This document shows positions 34,950 through 43,410 of a stretch of 64,000 nt of DNA, piece after piece; within the stretch, counting starts at the first letter, position 1; each line of letters opens with the position of its first letter. The translations under genes were made by a program, and so were the position numbers. Source of the DNA: Nonomuraea candida (lineage in GTDB: Bacteria; Actinomycetota; Actinomycetes; Streptosporangiales; Streptosporangiaceae); contig NZ_JOAG01000049.1 in NCBI RefSeq assembly GCF_000725485.1, positions 3,090 through 67,089 of the forward strand, read 5' to 3'. The notes under the pieces are model-generated. The model saw only the letters and a list, made by a program, of their open reading frames with translations, did not search any database and was not told where the DNA came from.

Positions 34950-37031
34950 TCATGCCACGAGCTGCGCGGGCAGCGCCTTGTCGTGCAGGACCGTCAGGGA
35001 CGTCACCGCACGGGTGAGCACGACGTACAGCCTGGCCAGGCCCCTCGGCTCGGCCTCGACGATGTCGGCGGGCTCGACCACGATGACGTGGTCGTACTCC
35101 AGACCCTTGGCCAGGGTGGCGGGGACGATCAGCAGCCGGTGCTCCTCGGCGGCGTCGGGGTCGAGCACGGCGTGCGGCAGGCCCGCCAGGGCCTGGGAGA
35201 CCTGCGCGACCTGCGCGTCGGGGACGATCACGCCGATCGAGCCCTCCTTGGCCAGCGCCTCCTCGGCGGCGCGCGCCACCGAGCCGCCGGGCAGGACCGT
35301 GAGCGAGCCGAGGCCAGGGCGCAGCGAGCGGGGCGCGGCCAGCTCGGGGGCGATGGAGGGCAGCAGGCGGGCGGCGTAGTCGAGCACCTCGCGCGGCACG
35401 CGGAAGCCCAGCGTCAGCTCCGTCACCTCGCCCTCGGGCTGGCCCAGGTGCGCCAGCACCGACTCCCACGAGCGGGTCGACCACGGCGTGGTGCCCTGCG
35501 CCAGGTCGCCGAGCACGGTGGCGGAGCCGTTGCGGCAGCGGCGGCCGAGCGCGCGCAGCTGCATCTCGGACAGGTCCTGGGCCTCGTCCACCACGAGGTG
35601 GCCGAGCGAGGGCGTGCGCTCCATGAGGTCGCGCAGCTCGTCGAGGAGCGCGGCGTCGGCCGCCGACCACTTCGCGGACTTCCAGCTCCGGTACGGCTTC
35701 CGCCAGATCAGCATTTCCTGCTCGTCAGGCGACAAATCCGACTTGGCGGCGCGGGCGAGGAACTCCGGGTCGGACAGCAGGCGGTGCAGCACCTGCTCCG
35801 GGGTCAGCTTCGGCCACACGGCGTCCACGAGCTGCTTGACCGGCTTCGACCGGGCCACCGCGTCCTGCACCCGGTCGTCGGGCGACTCTCCGCGCTGCTC
35901 CATCCTGACCAGCACCATGTGCGCGAGTCGCTGCGCCAGCGCCGCCCGGCCGGGGTTGTACCGGGTGGTGCCGCGCAGGGAGGCCACGATCTCGCGCACC
36001 TCGTGGTCGGCCACCCGGTAGCGGTAGGCGCCCTTGGTGAACACCACGCCCTCCTCCGGCTTCGTGATGTGCAGCCAGAGCGCGCGTTCGAGCACCGCCG
36101 CCATCCTGGCGTCGCCCTTCACGGCCGCGACCAGCGGGTCCTCCGGCGCGGAGTGCTCGCCGAGCAGCCCCGCCACCGTGGTCTGGTCGACCTTGACCTC
36201 GCCGAGCGCGGGCAGCACCGAGGAGATGTAGGACAGGAACGCCTTGTTCGGGCCGACGATCATGACACCCGACCGCGCCAGGCGCTCGCGGTGCGCGTAG
36301 AGGAGGTAGGCGGCCCGGTGCAGGCCCACGGCGGTCTTCCCGGTGCCCGGCGCGCCCTGCACGCAGACGGTCTGGGCCAGCGTGGACCGTACGATCTCGT
36401 CCTGGTCGGGCTGGATGGTGGCCACGATGTCGCGCATCGGGCCGGTGCGGGGCCGCTCGATCTCCTCGGTGAGGATCCTGGAGGGGCCGATCTCGGCGCC
36501 CTCGCCCAGCTGCTCGTCCTCGAACGCGGTCAGCGCGCCGCCGTGGTAGCCGAAGCGGCGCCGGCGCGCGATGCCCATCGGGTCGGCCGGGCTGGCCTGG
36601 TAGAACGCCCGGGAGACCGGCGCGCGCCAGTCGATGACCAGCGGCTTGCTGCCGCCGTCGTGCACGTGGCGGCGGCCGACGTAGATCGTCTCGGGCAGGT
36701 CCTCGGCCTGGTCGTGGTCGCCCGGCTCCGCGCCGGCCGCTTCCGCGCCGCTCTGCCGCGGCGAGCCGTCCCGCGCGGGGACGGCGCGGTCGAGGCGGCC
36801 GAAGAACAGCGGGGTGTCCGGATGGTCGGCCAGCGCCGCCACGCGCTGGTCGAGCAGCGACTGGAGGATCTGCTGCGAGACCCAGTCGCCGGCCGCGTCC
36901 GCGGACAGGGACTGGGCGTGGGCGCGCATGGCCTTGAGCGCGGCTCTGGACGCGGCCAGGTGCGCCTGCTCGGCGGCGAGCACGTCGGTGGGTGCGTCGG
37001 ATATGTCGGGGGCCAGCTGATCTGCGGGCAT
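34950..37031 (-). CDS. HelD/HelR-type superfamily 1 helicase-like RNA polymerase factor
   Basis: 693-residue UvrD-like ATPase of the HelD group, which binds RNA polymerase and frees stalled enzyme; one branch (HelR) protects against rifamycins. An N-terminal coiled coil (LAAEQAHLAASRAALKAM) is followed by Walker A GAPGTGKTA near residues 235-242, a long insertion, Walker B VVDEAQDL, and C-terminal motifs ATLAKGLEYDHV and LYVVLTRAV. The ATG at 37031 has GGAGG upstream and a promoter ends just before it, so longer readings are wrong. I saw no rifamycin-associated element upstream. DNA unwinding is not expected for HelD. Confidence 0.9.
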   Translation of the reverse strand: MPADQLAPDISDAPTDVLAAEQAHLAASRAALKAMRAHAQSLSADAAGDWVSQQILQSLLDQRVAALADHPDTPLFFGRLDRAVPARDGSPRQSGAEAAGAEPGDHDQAEDLPETIYVGRRHVHDGGSKPLVIDWRAPVSRAFYQASPADPMGIARRRRFGYHGGALTAFEDEQLGEGAEIGPSRILTEEIERPRTGPMRDIVATIQPDQDEIVRSTLAQTVCVQGAPGTGKTAVGLHRAAYLLYAHRERLARSGVMIVGPNKAFLSYISSVLPALGEVKVDQTTVAGLLGEHSAPEDPLVAAVKGDARMAAVLERALWLHITKPEEGVVFTKGAYRYRVADHEVREIVASLRGTTRYNPGRAALAQRLAHMVLVRMEQRGESPDDRVQDAVARSKPVKQLVDAVWPKLTPEQVLHRLLSDPEFLARAAKSDLSPDEQEMLIWRKPYRSWKSAKWSAADAALLDELRDLMERTPSLGHLVVDEAQDLSEMQLRALGRRCRNGSATVLGDLAQGTTPWSTRSWESVLAHLGQPEGEVTELTLGFRVPREVLDYAARLLPSIAPELAAPRSLRPGLGSLTVLPGGSVARAAEEALAKEGSIGVIVPDAQVAQVSQALAGLPHAVLDPDAAEEHRLLIVPATLAKGLEYDHVIVVEPADIVEAEPRGLARLYVVLTRAVTSLTVLHDKALPAQLVA

Positions 37032-37085
37032 GCGAAAGCGCCTCCCTGTGTGGTTACGGAGGTGGTCCAAGGCAGCGAATCGGCC

Positions 37086-37115
37086 AGTGTAGTGGCGACT
37101 TCCGCGTGCTTCCAA
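37086..37115 (-). promoter_or_regulatory. Sigma-70-type promoter of the HelD-like gene
   Basis: On the minus strand TTGGAA (37110-37115) and TACACT (37086-37091) are 18 bases apart, an acceptable housekeeping promoter. Transcription would begin near 37079, 48 bases before the ATG at 37031. Confidence 0.6.
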
Positions 37116-37151
37116 AGCATTTACCGGCGGCGGGCGGGGTAGGGATAGGAG

Positions 37152-37487
37152 GTGGCGCGGGTACAGCTCCGTTTCTCGCCGATCATCCCCACGATCGCGA
37201 GCTTCCTGCTCGCTGCGTTGTGGGGGCTTTCGGTGTTCGCGGGGTGGGGGCTGGAGGCGTTCTGCGCGGGCGGGGAGGCCACCTCCGCGTGCTCGCAGCG
37301 CCTCGGCACGGTCTCCACCTTCTCGGGGCTGTTCGCCGCGCTCGCCGCCTGCTGCACGGTGGCCGCCTGGCTGCTGCCGTGGTCGAGGCAGGACTCCCGG
37401 CTGTTCGCCCGGTTGATGGGCGCGGGGGTGGTGTCCTGGATCGCGGCCGAGGGCGTGCTCTTCCTCGGGGGCCTGCTCGTCCGCTGA
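37152..37487 (+). CDS. Small three-helix membrane protein of unknown function
   Basis: 111 residues with three hydrophobic segments (residues about 10-32, 55-75 and 90-110) and several Cys (EAFCAGG, SACSQR, AACCTVA). GTG start at 37152 overlapping an AGGAGG stretch. I recognise no family. It is divergent from the HelD-like gene and convergent with XPB. Confidence 0.7.
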   Translation: MARVQLRFSPIIPTIASFLLAALWGLSVFAGWGLEAFCAGGEATSACSQRLGTVSTFSGLFAALAACCTVAAWLLPWSRQDSRLFARLMGAGVVSWIAAEGVLFLGGLLVR

Positions 37488-37701
37488 GCGGCGGGCGTCT
37501 CCGGCCGGAGGCAGGCGCCGAGACCGACAGAACCGGCTTCTTCCACCAAGCTGGGAATACCGAAAAATTCGGGCATATCAGGTGGGTTTGCCGGATCATG
37601 AGGGTATGTCGCAGGCGGCGTGATAGTACGCAGGTGAGGGGGGTGGTTCGAATGTCGTCGGCCCGCGGAGTCTCGTGGACGTGACACCACGCTGAATGCC
37701 T

Positions 37702-37721
37702 GGCCGCTCGGGCGAGCGGCC
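37702..37721. terminator. Hairpin between convergent genes
   Basis: GGCCGCTC / GAGCGGCC perfect 8-bp stem with a four-base loop, 55 bp beyond the XPB stop codon on the minus strand. No T tail. Confidence 0.5.
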
Positions 37722-37788
37722 GGGCCTCACACCACCGCCGGCCCTCAGATGAGCGGCCGGGGTCTCACACCACCCGTCACACCCCGCC
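37715..37788. repeat. 37-bp duplication spanning the XPB stop codon
   Basis: Units 37715-37751 and 37752-37788 share AGCGGCCGGG, then TCTCACACCAC or CCTCACACCAC. The second contains the XPB stop (37777-37779). The first lies outside the gene. Confidence 0.7.
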
Positions 37789-39429
37789 GAGCACGTCGTC
37801 GGCGTCGATGATCTGGTACGCGTAGCCCTGCTCGGCCAGGAACCGCTGCCGGTGCGCCGCGAACTCCTGGTCCACCGTGTCCCTGCTGACCACCGTGTAG
37901 AACCGGGCGCCACCGCCGTCGGCCTTGGGCCGCAGCACGCGCCCGAGCCGTTGCGCCTCCTCCTGGCGCGAGCCGAACGTGCCCGACACCTGGATCGCGA
38001 CGGCCGCCTCGGGCAGGTCGATGGAGAAGTTGGCCACCTTCGACACCACCAGCACCTGGATCTCCTTGTCGCGGAAGGCCTGGTAGAGCCGCTCGCGCTC
38101 CTTGACCCGGGTCTCACCCTTGATCACCGGCGCGTTGAGGTGCTCGCCCAGCTCGTCGAGCTGGTCGATGTACTGGCCGATGACCAGCACCTGCTCACCC
38201 AGATGCCGCCGGACCAGGGCCTCGGTGACGTGCGTCTTGGAGGGCGTGGTGGCGCAGAAGCGGTAGCGCTCCTCGGACTCGGCCATCGCGTACGCCAGCC
38301 GCTCCTCGTCCGTCAGCGTCACGCGCACCTCGACGCAGTCGGCCGGGGCGATCCAGCCCTGGTTCTCCATCTCCTTCCAGGGCGCGTCGTAACGCTTGGG
38401 GCCGATCAGCGAGAACACGTCGCCCTCGCGGCCGTCCTCGCGCACCAGCGTCGCGGTCAGCCCGACGCGCCGCCGGGCCTGGAGGTCGGCGGTCATCCGG
38501 AAGATCGGCGCGGGCAGCAGGTGCACCTCGTCGTAGACGATCAGGCCCCAGTCGCGCGCGTCGAACAGCTCCAGATGGCTGTAGACGCCTTTGCGCCGGG
38601 TGGTCATCACCTGGTAGGTGGCGATGGTGACCGGGCGGATCTCCTTCTTGTTGCCGGAGTATTCGCCGATCTCGTCCTCCGTCAGGGAGGTGCGCTTGAG
38701 CAGCTCGGTCTTCCACTGGTGGGCCGAGACCGTGTTGGTGACCAGGATGAGCGTGGTGGCCTGGGCGTGCGCCATGGCGGCCGCGCCGACGATGGTCTTG
38801 CCCGCGCCACAGGGCAGCACGACCACGCCGGAGCCGCCGTGCCAGAACGCGTCGGCCGCCTCGCGCTGGTAGGGCCGCAGCGCCCAGCCGTCCTCGCGCA
38901 GCGTGATCGGATGGGCCTCGCCGTCGACGTAGCCGGCCAGGTCTTCGGCCGGCCAGCCCAGCTTGAGCAGGGCCTGCTTGACGTTGCCCCGGTCGCTCGG
39001 GTGCACCACGACGGAGTCGTCGCCGATGCGCTCGCCCAGCATCGGCTGGATCTTCTTCGAGCGCAGCACCTCTTCGAGCACGGCCCGGTCGGTGGAGGTC
39101 AGGACCAGGCCGTGGACCGGGTCCTTCTCCAGCCGCAGCCGCCCGTAGCGGGCCATGGTCTCGGCGATGTCCACCAGCAGCGCGTGCGGCACCGGATAGC
39201 GGCTGTGGCTGATGAGCGCGTCGATGACCTGCTCGGCGTCGTGGCCGGCGGCGCGGGCGTTCCACAGCGCCAGTGGGGTGACGCGGTAGGTGTGCACGTG
39301 TTCGGGAGCGCGCTCGAGCTCGGCGAAGGGCGCGATCGCCTTACGGCAGGCGTCGGCCCGCTCGTGGTCGACCTCGAGCAGCAGCGTCTTGTCCGACTGG
39401 ACGATCAGCGGTCCATCGCTCACTGGCAT
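37777..39429 (-). CDS. ercc3: XPB-type DNA helicase (bacterial ERCC3)
   Basis: 550-residue superfamily 2 helicase, homolog of M. tuberculosis Rv0861c. An N-terminal helicase-associated domain (1-160), a damage-recognition-like segment, Walker A LPCGAGKT near residue 209, a DEVH box (IVYDEVHLL), ATLVREDGREGD, and motif VI EEAQRLGRVLRP are clear. Bacterial XPB has 3'-5' DNA unwinding and strand annealing activity. ATG at 39429 is given; a GTG at 39423 has better spacing to GGAG and may be the true start. Its usual neighbour, the helicase-associated protein, lies 4 kb further on the same strand. Confidence 0.94.
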   Translation of the reverse strand: MPVSDGPLIVQSDKTLLLEVDHERADACRKAIAPFAELERAPEHVHTYRVTPLALWNARAAGHDAEQVIDALISHSRYPVPHALLVDIAETMARYGRLRLEKDPVHGLVLTSTDRAVLEEVLRSKKIQPMLGERIGDDSVVVHPSDRGNVKQALLKLGWPAEDLAGYVDGEAHPITLREDGWALRPYQREAADAFWHGGSGVVVLPCGAGKTIVGAAAMAHAQATTLILVTNTVSAHQWKTELLKRTSLTEDEIGEYSGNKKEIRPVTIATYQVMTTRRKGVYSHLELFDARDWGLIVYDEVHLLPAPIFRMTADLQARRRVGLTATLVREDGREGDVFSLIGPKRYDAPWKEMENQGWIAPADCVEVRVTLTDEERLAYAMAESEERYRFCATTPSKTHVTEALVRRHLGEQVLVIGQYIDQLDELGEHLNAPVIKGETRVKERERLYQAFRDKEIQVLVVSKVANFSIDLPEAAVAIQVSGTFGSRQEEAQRLGRVLRPKADGGGARFYTVVSRDTVDQEFAAHRQRFLAEQGYAYQIIDADDVLGGV

Positions 39430-39557
39430 TCTCCGTGGGGTTCTGACGGGGCCTGGCGCAACAGGACCATCGTCTCCTGATCCCGGCTACCCCGCTCCGA
39501 GTCTCCAACAACGGGCAGGCCGGGATTAGTCCTGGAGAACGCCACGGAGGCGGCGGG

Positions 39558-39911
39558 TCACTCGTCGAACGCGCCGCTGATCCCCAGGGCCAGGAAGCCG
39601 CCGACGGTCAGCACGAAGCCCACGCCGAACAGCACCCAGCTCCAGATCACCATGGTGCGGGCGCTCTCCGGCTGCGTGGCGGACCTGCCGATGGCCAGGC
39701 CGGCCAGGATCGCGCCGGGGATGCCCAGGAGGTTGCAGCAGGAGACGACCGCGAGGCAGTTGAGCACGAGCGCGACGATGGCGTTGGCGCTGGAGTTGCC
39801 GGGGCGGGGCGGCGGCGGGCCGTAGCCGTAGCCGTATTGCGGGGGAGGCTGGTCGCCGTAGGGCGCGCCATAAGGCTGGTACGGGTATCCCGGCGGGTCA
39901 CCTTGACTCAC
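39558..39911 (-). CDS. DUF4190-like membrane protein
   Basis: About 117 residues: a Pro/Tyr/Gly-rich cytoplasmic N-terminus (YPYQPYGAPYGDQPPPQYGYGYG region) followed by two membrane helices with NSSANAIVALVLNCLAV and SARTMVIWSWVLFGVGFVL, the DUF4190 pattern. GTG at 39911 with GGAGG seven bases upstream. Function unknown; such proteins are common in actinobacteria. Confidence 0.82.
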   Translation of the reverse strand: MSQGDPPGYPYQPYGAPYGDQPPPQYGYGYGPPPPRPGNSSANAIVALVLNCLAVVSCCNLLGIPGAILAGLAIGRSATQPESARTMVIWSWVLFGVGFVLTVGGFLALGISGAFDE

Positions 39912-40081
39912 GTTCACCTCCAGACACGTCAACACTTATCACGGAATTGACATGTCCCTGACCGGGATCACGACATCACGATAGCCCGTGACTTCCCCGC
40001 CCGGACCCACTCCGAACGGAGCACACCCCGTCCCGGGGGCGGGCGGGGTGCCGGCTCGCGTGGAACCGGGCGGTGCGGGAG

Positions 40082-41560
40082 TCAGGCGAGGAGGGCGCGC
40101 AGGGCCTTGCGGTCGAGCTTGAGCACGCTGGTCACCGGCACCGAGTCGACGAAGCGCACCTCGCGCGGGTACTTCACCCTGCCCACCCGCTCGCGCGCCC
40201 ACTCGATCAGCTCCTCGGCCGTCACCGCCGCGCCCTCCTTGAGCTGCACGAACGCCACGACCTCCTCCCCGAGCCGGGGGTCGGGCCGGCCCACGACGCC
40301 CGAGACGACGACGTCGGGGTGCCGGTTGAGCGCGTCCTCGACGTCGCGCGGGAAGACGTTGAACCCGCCCCGGATGATCAGGTCCTTCTTCCTGTCCACG
40401 ATGTAGAGGTAGCCGTCGTCGTCCACGCACCCGATGTCGCCGGTCCGCAGCTCCTTGCCGACCAGCGCGGTGCCCTCGGGGTCGGGCCGGTGCTCGCCCC
40501 AGTAGCCGAGCATCAGGGAGTCGCCGGTGACGCACACCTCGCCGACGTCGCCGATCTCCATCGCCTCGCCGTCGGCGTCGCGGATGGTGATCGAGTAGCC
40601 CGCCAGCGGCAGGCCCACGCTGCCGACCCGCCGCCGGCCCGGCGGGTTGAACGTGGTGACCGCGCTGGTCTCGGTCAGGCCGTAGCCCTCCAGGATCTGC
40701 ACGCCGGGCACCCTGCGCTCGAACTCCTCCAGCGCCGCCCGCCCGAGCGGCGCCGCGCCGCAGGTGAGGTAGGCCAGGTCGGGCAGCGGGTGCTCTTCGA
40801 GCGGCTCGGCGAGCAGGAGGTGGATCATGGAGGGGACGACGGTGCCGTACTGGACGCGCTGCTGCCCGGCCAGGTCGAGGAAGGCCCGCGGCTCGAACCA
40901 GCGCATGAGCACCGCCTGCTGCGGCTCGGTGGCGTGCATGGCGGCGATCGTGATGATCAGCCCGTACGAGTGCGACAGCGGCACGGGCACCAGCGCGCGG
41001 TTCCCGCCCTCCTGGTGCGACAGGTCGTAGGCGTCCTTGGCCACGTGCCACAGGCCGTGGTGGCTGAGCATGACGCCCTTGGCCCTGCCGGTGGTGCCGC
41101 CGGTGTACATGAGGGCGGCCAGGTCGTCGGGGGCCCGGTGCACGGGGCCGCGCTCGGGGCCCTGTTCGAGCTCGGCCGTGTCCACGTGGACGGGGATGTC
41201 GACGCCGGCGGCCCGTACGGTGGCGGCCAGCTCGGGCGAGGTGACGATCGCGCGGGCGCCGCTGTCGAGCAGGATGTGCCGCAGCTCCTCGGGCCCCACC
41301 AGGAACACCACCGGCGTCACCACCGCGCCCGCCGCCCACAGAGCCTGGTAGACGAGCGGCACCTCGGGGGAGTTGGCCATCATCACGGCCACCCTGTCGC
41401 CCGGCCGGATGCCCGCCCCGGCCAGCCCGCCGCACATCCGGCGGGCGCGTCCGGCCAGGTCGTGACTGCGGTGCCAGACGCCTTCGTAGAACATCGAGTC
41501 GTGGTCGTCGAAGCGGTTCCAGGACTCCTCGGCCAGCCTGCCCAGCGTTTGCTCGGTCAC
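40082..41560 (-). CDS. Fatty-acid/acyl-CoA ligase (AMP-binding)
   Basis: 492-residue ANL-superfamily enzyme that activates a carboxylic acid via acyl-AMP to acyl-CoA. The P-loop LMYTGGTTGRAKGVM, the A5 motif LEGYGLTETSA, the A7 motif LRTGDIGCVDDDGYLYIVDRKKD and the A10 lysine in VTSVLKLDRKALR are intact. The GTG at 41560 follows GAGG by eight bases. Substrate is unknown; medium or long acyl chains are plausible. A TGACTAGTCA palindrome lies about 50 bp upstream. Confidence 0.92.
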   Translation of the reverse strand: MTEQTLGRLAEESWNRFDDHDSMFYEGVWHRSHDLAGRARRMCGGLAGAGIRPGDRVAVMMANSPEVPLVYQALWAAGAVVTPVVFLVGPEELRHILLDSGARAIVTSPELAATVRAAGVDIPVHVDTAELEQGPERGPVHRAPDDLAALMYTGGTTGRAKGVMLSHHGLWHVAKDAYDLSHQEGGNRALVPVPLSHSYGLIITIAAMHATEPQQAVLMRWFEPRAFLDLAGQQRVQYGTVVPSMIHLLLAEPLEEHPLPDLAYLTCGAAPLGRAALEEFERRVPGVQILEGYGLTETSAVTTFNPPGRRRVGSVGLPLAGYSITIRDADGEAMEIGDVGEVCVTGDSLMLGYWGEHRPDPEGTALVGKELRTGDIGCVDDDGYLYIVDRKKDLIIRGGFNVFPRDVEDALNRHPDVVVSGVVGRPDPRLGEEVVAFVQLKEGAAVTAEELIEWARERVGRVKYPREVRFVDSVPVTSVLKLDRKALRALLA

Positions 41561-41910
41561 AAGCCCAACCTCATGCGTACGGGGACACGCAGTCAAGCCT
41601 CGACACCCTTGACTAGTCAGAGTGGATGATGTTCTTGTAGCCGGTAAATCGGTATATATCTTCCTCTATGGCCATTCCTGTTTTCAGGACGGCCTAGATC
41701 GTGTAATGGTTGGAGATCTAGAGGCCGTGGGGCCGACCGGAGGCAATGGAGGGCATGATCCGCATGTCCGCACGGGCGGCGCCGGGCCGTCATCTTCGCA
41801 GGTCAGGTGCGAAATGGTGACGCTGTGCTACCTCTTCGGCGTAAATCGGGAAAGTCGTTGGCCGAAGATATTTTCCATAGAAAACTCCGCGTCAATACCG
41901 AGGTGGCTTC
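41561..41910. promoter_or_regulatory. AT-richer divergent regulatory spacer
   Basis: These 350 bp have clearly lower GC than their surroundings and no convincing gene. They contain a 10-bp palindrome TGACTAGTCA (41610-41619) near the ligase and a 7-bp inverted repeat CTAGATC / GATCTAG at about 41695-41724. The region 41640-41690 is the most AT rich and is the likely promoter zone, though I cannot assign boxes. Confidence 0.5.
41610..41619. promoter_or_regulatory. Palindrome TGACTAGTCA, candidate operator for the acyl-CoA ligase
   Basis: A perfect 10-bp palindrome 50 bp before the ligase start, in size and place like a TetR-family operator. No regulator gene is adjacent. Confidence 0.4.
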
Positions 41911-43299
41911 GTGACCGAAACGCCTGAACCGGGCGAGATCGACCTCGACAACATAACGCTCACAGGGAGCCTCAAAGCGGTTACAGAACATCTGCGGACC
42001 GTGGCGGGCCCCGCCGCCCGAGACCTGACCCGGCGGGAGGCCGACGCGCTGCTGCGCGCGTACCTGGAGCCCGGTTGTTTCCCCGAGGCCGTGCGCCGGC
42101 TGGCCGCCCGCCACCTGCTCGTCCTCGTGGGCGAGCACGGCACCGGCCGGCGGCTGGGCGGGCTGGCGCTGCTGTCGCGCATGTCGCTGGCCGAGAGCAC
42201 GATCAGCGTGCTGTCCCCGGCCGCCGACGCGCACGACCTGCTGTCCGCCGTCGAGTACGAGCCGGGCCGGGCGTACCTGCTGCACGACTGGATCGCGGTC
42301 AGCACCGACCGCACCGAGCTGGTCAACCTGGCCCGCAAGCTCGCCGAGCTGGGCTCGTACCTGGTGATCACCAGGAGCGGCGGGCCCTCGCACGCCGTCG
42401 AGGTGGAGCACCCGTGGAGCGCGCCGCCGCCCGGTGAGCTGTTCGACCTGTGCCTGGCCGCGTTCGACCGGCGCGCCGGGCTGAGCCAGGAGGAGCTGGC
42501 CCGCGCGCGGGACCTGGCGCCGACCCTGGCGACGCCCGCCGAGGTCGTCCGCCTGGCCGGGCGGCTGGCCACGGGCTGCGGGCCGGGCGAATTGGCGGGA
42601 GGCGAGGCGGGCGAAGAAGCGGGCGGCGAGGACGTGGCGGCCTGGTTCGACACCAAGCCGCCCATGCGCGAGGTGCTGGCCGTGGCGGCGCTGGCCTTCA
42701 CGCACCGGCTGGCCGGGCCCGTCTTCGACCACCAGCTCTCCCGGCTCGAACAGCTCTGCCACGAACAGGGCCGCCGCCCGCTCACCGCGCCGCTGATCGG
42801 CGACCGTGACGGGCTCGTCGCCTTCCGCGAGCCGCACCAGCACGCGCGGGTGCTGGCCGAGCTGTCCGCCCGGTACGGCTTCTGGTTGTGGCAGCCCTTG
42901 CGGGAGTGGGTCAGGTCGCTGCCGGGGCAGGGGGCCGCCGTGCAGATGCGCGCGGCCCACGGCGTGGCGCTGCTGGCCCGTCACTCGCTGAAGGACGTCC
43001 GGCAGGAGTTCCTGGAGGTCTGGGCGCGGGGGAGCGCGGCCGAGCGGGTGGCGGCGGCCAACGTGCTGTCGTACATGTGCGTGGCGGAGACCCTCGCTCC
43101 CGAGGCGCTCAGGATCGCGCTGGCCTGGGCGGAGGACCCGCGGCACGTCAGGGCGACGACCGCCGCCGCGGCGCTGGGCGGCGGGCTGGCCGTGAGATAT
43201 CCGGACGACTGCGACCGGTGGTTGCGGCGGCTGGAACGCGCGGGCGGCCCGGCCGCCTCGGTGGCGAGCCAGTCGCTCAGAACCCGCCACCGTCGCTGA
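41911..43299 (+). CDS. Unrecognised protein with a degenerate P-loop
   Basis: 462 residues, GTG start at 41911 with GAGG eight bases before. Near residues 68-80 LLVLVGEHGTGRRLGGLALL has the shape of a Walker A loop inside a beta-strand/helix, but the essential Lys is Arg. Further on, DLLSAVEYEPGRAYLLHDWI could be a Walker B-like strand. The C-terminal half is helical, with ARHSLKDVRQEFLEVW and AAERVAAANVLSYM suggesting HEAT/TPR-like repeats. It looks like a STAND-type signalling NTPase relic or an inactive scaffold. I do not recognise a named family. Confidence 0.75.
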   Translation: MTETPEPGEIDLDNITLTGSLKAVTEHLRTVAGPAARDLTRREADALLRAYLEPGCFPEAVRRLAARHLLVLVGEHGTGRRLGGLALLSRMSLAESTISVLSPAADAHDLLSAVEYEPGRAYLLHDWIAVSTDRTELVNLARKLAELGSYLVITRSGGPSHAVEVEHPWSAPPPGELFDLCLAAFDRRAGLSQEELARARDLAPTLATPAEVVRLAGRLATGCGPGELAGGEAGEEAGGEDVAAWFDTKPPMREVLAVAALAFTHRLAGPVFDHQLSRLEQLCHEQGRRPLTAPLIGDRDGLVAFREPHQHARVLAELSARYGFWLWQPLREWVRSLPGQGAAVQMRAAHGVALLARHSLKDVRQEFLEVWARGSAAERVAAANVLSYMCVAETLAPEALRIALAWAEDPRHVRATTAAAALGGGLAVRYPDDCDRWLRRLERAGGPAASVASQSLRTRHRR

Positions 43300-43368
43300 C
43301 ACCCGTCGCTGACACCCGTCGCTGACACCCGTCGCTGACACCCGTCGCTGACACCCGCCGCTGACACC
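43291..43368. repeat. 13-bp tandem repeat (six copies) starting at a stop codon
   Basis: Five identical copies of CGTCGCTGACACC at 43291-43355 and a sixth with one change to 43368. The first copy contains the TGA of the upstream gene (43297-43299). Identity of the copies points to recent expansion. Confidence 0.95.
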
Positions 43369-43410
43369 GGCCGCCCCCGCCCGGCCGCCGGCGGTGAGCA
43401 GGCCGGTCGC

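Noticed and set aside
37032..37115. Longer HelD-like start at 37115
   Set aside because: A promoter with TTGGAA and TACACT overlaps the added codons, so they would not be transcribed.
34886..37151. Rifamycin-associated element upstream of the HelD-like gene
   Set aside because: I looked for the long palindromic element that marks HelR genes and did not find it.
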